Part shown: positions 54,772-64,000 of the stretch, piece by piece
Layout of the letters: each line of letters opens with the position of its first letter
Position numbering within the stretch: position 1 is the stretch's first letter
Assembly (NCBI GenBank): GCA_046349435.1
Contig: JAXMCI010000003.1
Span: 248,001 to 312,000, forward strand
Direction of reading: 5' to 3'
Source of the DNA: JAXMCI01 sp046349435
GTDB lineage: Bacteria; Pseudomonadota; Alphaproteobacteria; Dongiales; Dongiaceae
Length of the DNA: 64,000 nucleotides
Translations under genes and position numbers: made by a program
The notes under the pieces: model-generated
Told to the model about the DNA's origin: nothing
Database searches by the model: none
What the model saw: the letters and a program-made list of their open reading frames with translations, nothing else

Positions 54772-56621
54772 GCCACCTGCCCGTGCACGCCGCCGAGATA
54801 GGCTTCCTGCACCTTCGCATCGGTTCTGATCTCGGCGGGCGTGCCTTCGACCAGGATCCTGCCCTCCTGCAGCACCGTCACCTTGTCCACCAGCTCGAAC
54901 AGCGAATCCATGTCGTGGTCGATGACGATCATGGTGCGGCCCCGCGCGATCGACTTGAGCAGCGCCACGGTCTCGACGCGCTCGCGCGGGCTCATTCCGG
55001 CGAGCGGCTCGTCGAGCAGGAGCAGGCTGGGCGAGGTGGCCAGGGCGAGCCCGATCTCCAGCCGCCGCTTCTCGCCATAGGCGAGCTCGGCGACCGGCCT
55101 GTCCAGCCGCTCGGTCAGGTCGACCATCGCGGCCGTGCGCTCGACCCGATCCCGCAGGCCCGGAACCCGGTCGACGCTGCGGAGCAGGTCGAGCTTGAAC
55201 CTGCCGTTGGTGACGCCGAGCGCGGCGATGGTCAGGTTCCGGCGAACGCTCAGCCGGTCGAAGAGCTGGTTGATCTGGTAGCTCTTGGTGAGGCCGAGCT
55301 GGCACACCGCGGTGACGCCGAGCGCGGTGATGTCGCGGCCCTCGAAGACGATCCTTCCCGCGCTCGGATGCACCTCGCAGGTCAGCATCCTGAACAGGGT
55401 GCTCTTGCCCGCGCCGTTCGGTCCGATGATGCCGCGCAGCTCGCCGTGATCGACGCTGAAGTCGATGTCGCCGTTCGCCACCAGGCCGCCATATCGCTTG
55501 GTCAGGCCCGTCGCCTGCAGGATCGGGCCGGAGCCCGGGGCGCTGCCGCGGCGTCGCGCCGGCATGGCCGCGATCGTCGCCGGGTCGGCCGGGCCGAAGG
55601 AGGCGCCGGCCGGTGCCGCCGTCGGCCCGACCGGCCCGGCCGCCGGCCGCCGCCGGGTCGCCATCGCCCAGAGGTCGGCGAGGGCACCGACGATGCCGCG
55701 CCGCAGGAAGCAGACGAGCAGCACGAAGACGATGCCGAGCACCAGCTTCCAGGTCGCGCCGAGATGCAGCACGTTCTGGAAGAAGTCGCTGAGGAACAGC
55801 CACACCGTGGCGCCGACCAGGGGACCGAACAGCGTGCCGGCGCCGCCGATGGCCGTCTGCATGACCAGCTGGCCCGAGGTGTCGAACATGAAGGCGTCGG
55901 GCGGCATGAAGCCCTGCATGACGCCGAGCAGGCCGCCGGCGAACCCGGCATAGATCGCCGCCACCACGAAGGCGGTCAGCTTGTAGCCGTGGATGTCGTG
56001 GCCGAGGGCGGCGGCGCGCACCGGATTGTCGCGGATCGCCGACAGGATCGCGCCGACCGGCGAGCGCACGATGCGCAGCGCGATGACGATGCCGACGAAG
56101 TACCAGAACGCCAGGAACGCATACATCGTCCGGTCGGAGTCGAACGCCAGCACCGTGAAGCCCAGGTCGAAGGTCGGCGTCGGGACGCCCGGAAGCCCGT
56201 TCTCGCCGCCGGTGAAGTCGGACAGCGGATTGAACTCGACGAAGAAGAACACCTCGGCGATCGCCACCGTGATCATGGCGAAGTAGATGCCCGTGCGCCG
56301 CAGCGCGATCAGGCCGATGACATAGCCCGCGGCGCCGGCCACGACCGCGCCGATGACGATGGCCGCCATGACGGAGGAGAAGCCGGTCTCGGTCAGCAGA
56401 TAGGCGGCGAACATGCCGCCGGTGCCGTAGAAGGCGGACTGGCCGAACGAGAGCAGCCCGGTGAAGCCGAACAGGATGTCGAAGCCGATGCCGAACAGGC
56501 CCCAGATCACGATGCGGTTGATGGTGCTCGCCGAGAAGCCGAGATGGGGCAGCACGAACGGCGCCAGGATCAGCGCCGCGGCGGTCAGGAGCTCGACGAG
56601 GTAGCGGCGCCGCAGGCTCAT
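54768..56621 (-). CDS. Fused LivM permease-LivG ATPase
   Basis: A 617-aa fusion of a LivM-type permease and a LivG-type ATPase. Residues 1-320 are the membrane part (LFGFTGLLSFGQSAFYGTGG, IGLIALRRTGIYFAMITVAI, FGPLVGATVWLFLSDFF). A Pro/Ala-rich linker (about 322-368) joins the ATPase, with Walker A IIGPNGAGKSTLFRML, signature ELAYGEKRRLEIGLALA and Walker B LLLLDEPLAGMSPRERV. The signature reads AYGEK instead of LSGGQ, as in other LivG. The usual two genes are one open frame here, a known arrangement in some genomes. Confidence 0.9.
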   Translation of the reverse strand: MSLRRRYLVELLTAAALILAPFVLPHLGFSASTINRIVIWGLFGIGFDILFGFTGLLSFGQSAFYGTGGMFAAYLLTETGFSSVMAAIVIGAVVAGAAGYVIGLIALRRTGIYFAMITVAIAEVFFFVEFNPLSDFTGGENGLPGVPTPTFDLGFTVLAFDSDRTMYAFLAFWYFVGIVIALRIVRSPVGAILSAIRDNPVRAAALGHDIHGYKLTAFVVAAIYAGFAGGLLGVMQGFMPPDAFMFDTSGQLVMQTAIGGAGTLFGPLVGATVWLFLSDFFQNVLHLGATWKLVLGIVFVLLVCFLRRGIVGALADLWAMATRRRPAAGPVGPTAAPAGASFGPADPATIAAMPARRRGSAPGSGPILQATGLTKRYGGLVANGDIDFSVDHGELRGIIGPNGAGKSTLFRMLTCEVHPSAGRIVFEGRDITALGVTAVCQLGLTKSYQINQLFDRLSVRRNLTIAALGVTNGRFKLDLLRSVDRVPGLRDRVERTAAMVDLTERLDRPVAELAYGEKRRLEIGLALATSPSLLLLDEPLAGMSPRERVETVALLKSIARGRTMIVIDHDMDSLFELVDKVTVLQEGRILVEGTPAEIRTDAKVQEAYLGGVHGQVA

Positions 56622-56633
56622 GGCGAGGCGCCT

Positions 56634-57509
56634 CTACTCGCGCCCCGCCGTGCCGAGCAGCCCGTGCGGGCGCAGCACCAGCACCAGCGTCATCGCCACG
56701 AACAGCATGATGTAGGAGTAGCCGGGATTGAACATCGAGGTGATCGAGATGATCTCGCCGGCGATCAGCCCGCCGACGATCGCGCCGGGGAAGGAGCCGA
56801 CGCCGCCGATGACGACGACCACGAAGGCCTGCACCAGGATCGCCTCGCCGACATCGGGCGCGATCGAGACCACCGGCGCGTTGACGATGCCGGCGAAGCC
56901 CGCGGCCATGGCGCCGATGCCGAAGACCAGCATGAAGACCCGGTAGACGTCGATGCCGAGCGCATCGACCATCCCGGAATCCTCGATGCCGGCCCGGACG
57001 ATCATGCCGATGCGGGTGCGATAGAGGACGAGATAGAGCGCCAGCAGCGCCACGGCGACGATGCCCAGGAGCGCCAGCCGGTAGGTCGGATACATCATGA
57101 ATCCGAGGTTGGTGATGCCGACCAGGGGGCGAGGCGGCGGAACCGTCTTCGACAGGCTGCCGAACAGGAAGCGCACCGTCTCGACGAAGACGATGCCGAG
57201 GCCGAAGGTGACGAGGAGCTGGTCCTCCAGCCGCCGCCGATAGAAGTGGCGGATGATGAGCCGCTCCATCGCGACGCCCACCAGCATCACGAACAGCGAG
57301 CCGGCGGCGACGGCGGCCAGGAACGAGCCGGTGTAGCCGTAGGCGACCCAGCCGGCATAGCCGCCCAGCATGAACATCGCGCCATGCGCGAGGTTCAGCA
57401 CGCCGAGCGTGCCGTAGATGATGGTGAGCCCCGACGAGATCAGGGCCAGCAGCGCGCCGAGCACCAGCCCGTTGAAGCACTGCGAGACGAAGTTGGCCCA
57501 GTTGATCAC
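56634..57509 (-). CDS. livH: Branched-chain amino acid ABC transporter permease LivH
   Basis: A 291-aa LivH-type permease: CFNGLVLGALLALISSGLTI, IYGTLGVLNLAHGAMFMLGG and FVVVVIGGVGSFPGAIVGGL. About eight membrane helices are expected. GTG at 57509 (VINWANFVSQ) matches the usual N-terminus; an upstream ATG at 57548 would add 13 charged residues. It lies 82 bases after the binding protein and 12 bases before the fused gene. Confidence 0.9.
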   Translation of the reverse strand: MINWANFVSQCFNGLVLGALLALISSGLTIIYGTLGVLNLAHGAMFMLGGYAGWVAYGYTGSFLAAVAAGSLFVMLVGVAMERLIIRHFYRRRLEDQLLVTFGLGIVFVETVRFLFGSLSKTVPPPRPLVGITNLGFMMYPTYRLALLGIVAVALLALYLVLYRTRIGMIVRAGIEDSGMVDALGIDVYRVFMLVFGIGAMAAGFAGIVNAPVVSIAPDVGEAILVQAFVVVVIGGVGSFPGAIVGGLIAGEIISITSMFNPGYSYIMLFVAMTLVLVLRPHGLLGTAGRE

Positions 57510-57591
57510 GCGGCAGCCCCCGTCGCGGCCGAGGCGCCGCCGGGGCACGGCGTCTCCGCCCGCGGCGGGCGGCGGCCGCGGCGGTGGCCGA

Positions 57592-58947
57592 TCAGGTGTA
57601 GTCGCCGAGCCGGCAGCCGAAGGCGTCCGGCTTCTGCATCAGCGGCTCTCCGGGCAGCACGTCGAGAACCTCCCAGAAGTCCTCCGGGTTCTTCATGTCC
57701 TTCGGGTCCTTGCCCCGCACGATGACCACGGGGCGGATGCACTGGTGGTCCTCCGGGCGGTACCGGACATCGCCGACCAGCGAGGGGATGGTCTCCCCCT
57801 TCTCGTACTGCCGGATGACGTCCGGCGGATAGAACGAGCCGGCCTCGGAGACCATGCGCGCCCAGTGCGCGAAGCTGACATAGCCGTTCTCGGCGCCCCA
57901 CTCGGGCCGGTAGCCGTATTTCTGCTGGAAGGCGGCGACGAACTGCCTGGCCAGCGGGTACTGGTCCTCCAGCGTCCACCAGAAATCGGTCGCGGCGAAG
58001 ACGCCGGCGGTCAGCTCCGCCCCCACCTCCTTGGCGAGGAACGGGATCTGGTACGGGATCACCATCTTCATCGCGGGGGTCAGGCCGAACTGCTTGGCCT
58101 GCTGCACCGAAAGCACCGCGTCGCGGCCCCAGTTCACGTTGACGATGACCTCGGCGCCGGAGTTGGCCATGTTGGTGAGATACTGGCTGAAGTCCTGCGT
58201 GCCGAGCGGCGACACCTGGTTGGTGACCATCTGCCAGCCGCCCTCGGCCGTCAGGTAGTCGTTCACCGACTTCGTGACGGTGTGCCCATAGGTGTAGTCC
58301 GGCGTCATGAACGCCGCCTTCCTGCCCTTGCCGTAGGCCTTCACCAGCACGGGGCCGATCGCGTTGGCAGCGGTCTGGCCGTAGAAGTTCTGGCGGAACC
58401 CGTAGCGCACGCAGTCCTTGCCGGTGGTGTCGTTCGAGCCCGAGATCCCGGTGACGTAGAGCACCTTGCCGCGCTGGGCGAACTTGTTGAGCGCGACCGC
58501 GACCGCCGAGGAGGTCGAGCCGGTCATCAGGACGATCTTGTCCTGGTTGATGAAGTTCTGCTCCTCCTGCACGGCCTGGTTCGGCTTGGCCGCGCTGTCG
58601 GCCGACAGCAGCTCGACCTTCTTGCCGAGCAGGCCCTTGTCGAGCTTCGGCGCGATGGCCTTCATCAGCGCGTGGCCTTCGTTGATGTGGGCGACCGCGA
58701 GCTCCATGCCCTTGAGCTCGTCGGCTCCCTGCACGGCATAGGCGCCCGTCAGCGGCACGGCGGCGCCGATTCGCACGGTGTCGCCGGCCGAGCCGGCGGG
58801 CCATGTGCCGATCGCCGGCTTGTCGTCCGCATGGGCCCAGCCGATGCTGCCGAGGCCCGGGATGAGCGCCGTCGTCCCCGCGAGGGCGCCGAGCCGCAAG
58901 ATCCTGCGGCGGGAGAAGGGGCCCTGTCCGACAGTCGTACCTGACAT
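57592..58947 (-). CDS. ABC transporter substrate-binding protein, Liv type
   Basis: A 451-aa periplasmic binding protein of the branched-chain amino acid/urea type. The N-terminus SRRRILRLGALAGTTALIPG has the twin Arg of a Tat signal (cleaved near AHADDK). The body has IGAAVPLTGAYAVQGADELK, VVLMTGSTSSAVAVALNKFA-like (IVLMTGSTSSAVAVALNKFA) and YTYGHTVTKSVNDYL. GGGAGGA precedes ATG 58947. It is the first gene of a livKH(MG)F operon; the ligand could be an amino acid, urea or another small amide. Confidence 0.9.
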   Translation of the reverse strand: MSGTTVGQGPFSRRRILRLGALAGTTALIPGLGSIGWAHADDKPAIGTWPAGSAGDTVRIGAAVPLTGAYAVQGADELKGMELAVAHINEGHALMKAIAPKLDKGLLGKKVELLSADSAAKPNQAVQEEQNFINQDKIVLMTGSTSSAVAVALNKFAQRGKVLYVTGISGSNDTTGKDCVRYGFRQNFYGQTAANAIGPVLVKAYGKGRKAAFMTPDYTYGHTVTKSVNDYLTAEGGWQMVTNQVSPLGTQDFSQYLTNMANSGAEVIVNVNWGRDAVLSVQQAKQFGLTPAMKMVIPYQIPFLAKEVGAELTAGVFAATDFWWTLEDQYPLARQFVAAFQQKYGYRPEWGAENGYVSFAHWARMVSEAGSFYPPDVIRQYEKGETIPSLVGDVRYRPEDHQCIRPVVIVRGKDPKDMKNPEDFWEVLDVLPGEPLMQKPDAFGCRLGDYT

Positions 58948-59256
58948 CGATGTCCTCCCGTTCGTCCATCCGGCATCGCGGAAAGGGCGAGGAGCCGCTT
59001 TCGCCGACACGCGCTGGTCCAACAATCGATCGCGGCTTCCGGTGCCTGACCGGAGCCGGGAAAGTGGCAGGAGAGCCGGGAATGTGAACAGCCGAGGACG
59101 GCGGATGCCGGCAGCGCCTCGACAGACCCCGTCGAGCGCCCGTCAGGCCGCGGTCAGCCGGACGGCAATGCGCAGCCTGCCGGCAGGCCGGCCGAAGCCG
59201 GCCTCACAGGGCGAGGGAGGCGGGTCCGGCGGCCAGGCGCCGCCGGACCGCGGCCT
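58948..59256. other. Intergenic region between the Liv operon and the MFS gene
   Basis: The 309-base region upstream of the Liv operon should hold its promoter, but no clear hexamers were found. Near the MFS end it contains two hairpins: AGGCCGGC/GCCGGCCT (59185-59204) and GTCCGGCGG/CCGCCGGAC (59224-59248). No gene is supported. Confidence 0.45.
59224..59248 (-). terminator. Hairpin after the MFS transporter gene
   Basis: GTCCGGCGG and CCGCCGGAC pair exactly around a 7-base loop, 8 bases beyond the MFS stop on the minus strand. It has no T tract. A second 8-bp hairpin follows at 59185-59204. Confidence 0.5.
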
Positions 59257-61182
59257 TCAGCGATGGATGTCGACGTTCTTCGTGTCGCGGACCAGCAGGG
59301 TGCCGATCACCAGGGTCATGGCGGCGACCGCGATCGGGTACCACAGGCCGGAGTAGATGTTGCCCGTGGCGGCCACGATGGCGAAGGCGGTGGTCGGCAG
59401 GAAGCCGCCGAACCAGCCATTGCCGATGTGGTAGGGCAGGGACATCGAGGAGTAGCGGATGCGGGTCGGGAACAGCTCGACCAGCATGGCGGCGATCGGG
59501 CCGTACACCATGGTGACGTAGAGCACCAGGATGGTGAGCAGCAGGATCAGCATCCCGGTGCTGGTCTGGGCCGGATCCGCCTTGGCGGGATATCCCGCGG
59601 CCTTGAGCGCGGCGCCGAGGGTGGCGGGGAAGCCGTCGGCGAAGGCCGCCGCATAGCCGCCGGCCTTCACCGCGGCATCGACGATCTTGCCGAGCTCGGC
59701 CGGCTTGTCGGCGGCGTTCTTGAAGGCGTCCGAGGCGAGGCCGGCGCCGATCAGGGCCGACAGGGTCCTGGCCTTGGCGGCGTCGGCGTTGGGGCGCGGA
59801 TCCTTGTAGCCGATCGCGGCGAGCGCGTCGGCGATCGCCTTGTCGGCGGCCTCGGCGGCGGCTGCGACGCCCGCCTCGCCGGCGGCCTTGAGCTGGGTCG
59901 CGAGCTCGGCGTCCTTGGCCTTGCCTTCGGCCGCCAGCTTGCCCGCCGGGAAGGTGTTGACCACCGTCTCGCCGACCTTGATCGAGGCGGCGCCGGCCGG
60001 TCCGGCGGCGTTCTGGTAGGGCACGCCCGCCTTGACCAGGGCGCCCTTGGCGACGTCGCAGGCCGAGGTGAACTTGGCGGTGCCGACCGGGTTGAACTGG
60101 AACGAGCAGTCCTGCGGGTCGGCCGTCACGATCACCGGGTTCTGCGCCTGGGCGTTGTAGAGCGCCGGGTTGGCGTAGAAGGTGATCGCCTTGAAGATCG
60201 GGAAGTAGGTGACGATCGCCAGCAGGCAGCCCACCATGATGATCGGCTTGCGGCCGATCTTGTCGGAGAGCCAGCCGAACAGGACGAAGAAGGGCGTGCC
60301 GATCGCCAGCGCCGCGGCGATCATCAGGTTGGCCGGGACGGGATCGACCTTGAGGGTCTGGGTGAGGAAGAACAGCGCGTAGAACTGGCCGGTGTACCAG
60401 ACCACCGCCTGCCCGGCGGTGAGGCCGAGCAGCGCCAGGATGACGATCTTGAGGTTCGACCAGCGCGCGAAGCTCTCGGTCAGCGGCGCCTTGGAGTGCG
60501 TGCCCTCGGCCTTCATCTTCTGGAACACCGGCGACTCGTTGAGCCGCAGCCGGATCCACACCGAGATGGCGAGCAGGATGATCGAGACCAGGAACGGGAT
60601 GCGCCAGCCCCAGGTATCGAAGGACGCGCCGAGCGAGGTCCGGCAGCCCAGGATGACGAGCAGCGACAGGAACAGGCCGAGCGTCGCCGTGGTCTGGATC
60701 CAGCTGGTGTAGAGGCCGCGCTTGTCGTCGGGCGCGTGCTCGGCGACGTAGGTCGCGGCACCGCCATACTCGCCGCCGAGCGCCAGGCCCTGCAGCAGCC
60801 GCAGCGCCACCAGGATGATCGGCGCGGCCATCCCGATCGAGGCATAGCTCGGCAGCAGGCCGACGCCGAAGGTGGCGAGGCCCATGATCAGGATGGTGAT
60901 CAGGAAGGTGTACTTGCGGCCGACCAGGTCGCCGAGCCGGCCGAACACCAGCGCGCCGAAGGGGCGGACCGCGAAGCCGGCCGCGAAGGCGGCGAGCGCG
61001 AAGATGAAGCCGGCCGTCTCGTTCACGCCGGAGAAGAACTGCTTCGAGATGATCGCGGCGAGCGAGCCGTAGAGATAGAAGTCGTACCACTCGAAGACGG
61101 TGCCGAGCGACGAAGCGAAGACGACCGTCACCTTGCTCCGGTCGAGATCTCCCGCAGGTGCGGCGTAGCTTGCTGTCGCCAT
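59257..61182 (-). CDS. MHS-type MFS transporter with large inserted domain
   Basis: A 641-aa proton symporter of the metabolite:H+ (MHS) group. Helix motifs include VFEWYDFYLYGSLAAIISKQ, RPFGALVFGRLGDLVGRKYT (the MFS loop 2-3 motif) and ALGGEYGGAATYVAEHAPDD; the second half has LFGWLSDKIGRKPIIMVGCL. About 200 residues (340-538), Ala-rich and with two Cys near the start (DCSFQFNP, SACDVAK), are inserted before the last membrane helices. ATG at 61182 fits the family; the frame upstream to 61335 has no signal. The substrate is likely an organic acid or betaine-like solute. Confidence 0.85.
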   Translation of the reverse strand: MATASYAAPAGDLDRSKVTVVFASSLGTVFEWYDFYLYGSLAAIISKQFFSGVNETAGFIFALAAFAAGFAVRPFGALVFGRLGDLVGRKYTFLITILIMGLATFGVGLLPSYASIGMAAPIILVALRLLQGLALGGEYGGAATYVAEHAPDDKRGLYTSWIQTTATLGLFLSLLVILGCRTSLGASFDTWGWRIPFLVSIILLAISVWIRLRLNESPVFQKMKAEGTHSKAPLTESFARWSNLKIVILALLGLTAGQAVVWYTGQFYALFFLTQTLKVDPVPANLMIAAALAIGTPFFVLFGWLSDKIGRKPIIMVGCLLAIVTYFPIFKAITFYANPALYNAQAQNPVIVTADPQDCSFQFNPVGTAKFTSACDVAKGALVKAGVPYQNAAGPAGAASIKVGETVVNTFPAGKLAAEGKAKDAELATQLKAAGEAGVAAAAEAADKAIADALAAIGYKDPRPNADAAKARTLSALIGAGLASDAFKNAADKPAELGKIVDAAVKAGGYAAAFADGFPATLGAALKAAGYPAKADPAQTSTGMLILLLTILVLYVTMVYGPIAAMLVELFPTRIRYSSMSLPYHIGNGWFGGFLPTTAFAIVAATGNIYSGLWYPIAVAAMTLVIGTLLVRDTKNVDIHR

Positions 61183-61418
61183 GGTCCCGTTCCCCCGTTT
61201 GCTCGAACGCCGCCCAACCCCGGCGTCGCGACTTGCAGGATCGCTAGCATGGCGGGCGGCAGCTTGCCAACCTGTGCCGGAGTCGCGCCCCGCCGCGAAG
61301 ATTGCGCCGCCGGGCGGCGGTTTGCTACAACCCACCCCTGGTCGCGGAACCGGGCAGGCAAGCCGCCCGCCCCCCTGACCCGTTCCCCAGCCGCTTCCCG
61401 AGAAGCCCGGAGCCGCCG

Positions 61419-63098
<1,680 letters not shown>

Positions 63099-63137
63099 CG
63101 GCGGCGTCCCGCCTCGGGTGCCGCAGGCCGCCGGGGA

Positions 63138-63539
63138 TCAGCTGGCGCCCGCCGGGCACCGGTTCAGCGTCATGGCCCCGCTCGAATCGCCCTTCGCGAA
63201 GGTCATGGCATCGCCGGCGATCGTGATGTGGCCGTCGCCCGGCGGCCCCTCTGCCATCTGGATGACGAGGCGGTCGCCGGTCAGGACGTAGGTGCCCTCG
63301 GCGGTGCGCCCGCCGTTGCGAGCGACGAGCTTTCCGCCGGGCATGAACATGTAGGATTCCCGCTTGCAGGCGGCCTCCAGCGTGGCATCGCTGCCGGCCT
63401 TCAGGCTCCACGTCCCGACCAGCCGCTGGGCGAGGTCGTCGGCGCCGGCCCGGACGGGCTGCAGCAGGACGGTGGCGAGAAGAGCCGAGCCCGCCAGCGC
63501 GATGAGGCCGGGCCGTTCGAGCGATGCCTTACCCGACAT
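63138..63539 (-). CDS. Exported hypothetical protein, 133 aa
   Basis: A small exported protein. Residues 1-31 form a signal peptide (LIALAGSALLATVLLQPVRA). The mature part reads DDLAQRLVGTWSLKAGSDAT, YMFMPGGKLVARNGGRTAEG, TYVLTGDRLVIQMAEGPPGD and ends near a Cys (LNRCPAG). The LVGTW and repeated beta-strand pattern look like a lipocalin-like or META-like beta-barrel, but this is only a resemblance. GGAGGGGATCCA precedes ATG 63539. Confidence 0.7.
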   Translation of the reverse strand: MSGKASLERPGLIALAGSALLATVLLQPVRAGADDLAQRLVGTWSLKAGSDATLEAACKRESYMFMPGGKLVARNGGRTAEGTYVLTGDRLVIQMAEGPPGDGHITIAGDAMTFAKGDSSGAMTLNRCPAGAS

Positions 63540-63587
63540 TGGATCCCCTCCCAGATTGCCGTGGGCAGCCGCGCCGCCAAAGCAAAA

Positions 63588-63612
63588 GACCCCGGCCCGC
63601 CGGGCCGGGGTC
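63588..63612 (-). terminator. Rho-independent terminator after the MlaC-like gene
   Basis: GACCCCGGCCC and GGGCCGGGGTC pair exactly around a GCC loop; on the minus strand the stem is followed by TTTT. It sits between the MlaC-like gene and the small exported protein gene, and ends the former. Confidence 0.85.
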
Positions 63613-63643
63613 TCGCCTTGTCTCGGCGACGCGGACGAATCGC

Positions 63644-64000
63644 TCAGGAAGCCTGGCCCTGGGCGATCTTCTTCTTCAGCGCCTCGTTGAGCGCCGCGAC
63701 CTTGCCGCCGCCGTTCTGGATCACCGAGGCGAACTCGTTGCGGTAGGTCTGCACCATGCTGATGCCTTCGATCTTGACGTCGACGATCCGCAGCTGGCCG
63801 CCGGTGCTGCGCAGCACCCATTCGGCGCGGACGTTCTCCTCGCCGGGCCGCACGATGATGCTGCGCACCGTGTCGTAGCCGGCGTCGGGCTGGTTGCGCG
63901 CGATGTCCTTCACCTGGAAGGTCTCGCCGGAATACTCGGAGAAGCGCGTCGCGTAGGACTGCACGACATAGCGCTCGAACAGCTTGGTGAACTCGGCCTT
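63644..64000 (-). CDS. MlaC-like phospholipid-binding ABC protein, C-terminal part
   Basis: The last 118 codons of a gene that runs in from beyond the window. In frame from 64000 the protein reads KAEFTKLFERYVVQSYATRF and then RPGEENVRAEWVLRSTGGQL, RIVDVKIEGISMVQTYRNEF and ASVIQNGGGKVAALNEALKK, typical of the Tgt2/MlaC family. MlaC carries phospholipids through the periplasm as part of outer-membrane lipid maintenance. Its N-terminal signal lies outside the window. Confidence 0.87.
   Translation of the reverse strand, partial: KAEFTKLFERYVVQSYATRFSEYSGETFQVKDIARNQPDAGYDTVRSIIVRPGEENVRAEWVLRSTGGQLRIVDVKIEGISMVQTYRNEFASVIQNGGGKVAALNEALKKKIAQGQAS

Noticed and set aside
54783..57725. A 980-codon plus-strand open frame over the Liv operon
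   Set aside because: Antisense to LivMG and LivH, with no recognised domain.

Overview
This window comes from a very GC-rich Gram-negative bacterium. The gene order (carA-carB-greA facing yqeY-dnaG-rpoD), the RND efflux genes, the Liv-type amino-acid ABC system and the GC-rich repeats resemble an alphaproteobacterium of the Rhodospirillales/Rhizobiales type. The genus cannot be told from the sequence alone. All identifications come from reading the protein sequences and recalling family motifs; no database search was run.

Layout. 1-0.6 kb: the end of an inositol-3-phosphate synthase gene and a palindromic repeat. 0.6-1.2 kb: a histidine phosphatase. 1.2-16.6 kb: a minus-strand block of fourteen tightly packed genes for a surface or secreted glycan. 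It holds two SDR sugar-nucleotide enzymes, a B12-type radical SAM protein, two GT4 glycosyltransferases, four tandem CgeB-like glycosyltransferases, a nucleotidyltransferase, two methyltransferases (one broken), a glycoside hydrolase that looks circularly permuted, a PIG-L deacetylase and a BioF2-type acyltransferase. I recall a TIGRFAM-described cassette (families TIGR04290 and TIGR04295, 'rhizo-twelve') that this resembles; that match is from memory.

16.9-23.7 kb: Hsp20 and Lon are translationally coupled, then a penicillin-acylase-family hydrolase coupled to a GH3-type acyl-adenylating enzyme. 23.7-30.4 kb: an accessory stretch that starts with visibly lower GC. It holds a secreted polysaccharide lyase, a BTAD/TolB/TPR regulator, a 110-aa orphan protein, a YcaO-TfuA pair and an 84-aa secreted peptide with two Cys. 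YcaO plus TfuA is the signature of peptide backbone thioamidation, so this is a candidate RiPP system with no recognisable known precursor.

30.4-40.4 kb: housekeeping genes greA, carB, carA (minus) and yqeY, dnaG, rpoD and a tRNA with CAT anticodon (plus). A consensus-like promoter lies inside the end of dnaG, ahead of rpoD. 40.7-48.4 kb: an RND tripartite efflux operon with a SulP transporter joined to its end. 48.4-54 kb: small genes, a P-type ATPase, a cupin protein, a Cys-rich secreted protein, a second copy of the palindromic repeat and CreA. 54-59 kb: a livKH(MG)F branched-chain amino-acid ABC operon in which LivM and LivG are fused. 59.2-64 kb: an MHS-type MFS transporter with a large inserted domain, EttA, a small exported protein and the end of an MlaC-like gene.

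The ORFs on the strand opposite real genes, some over 1,000 codons, are GC-driven shadows and were left out.
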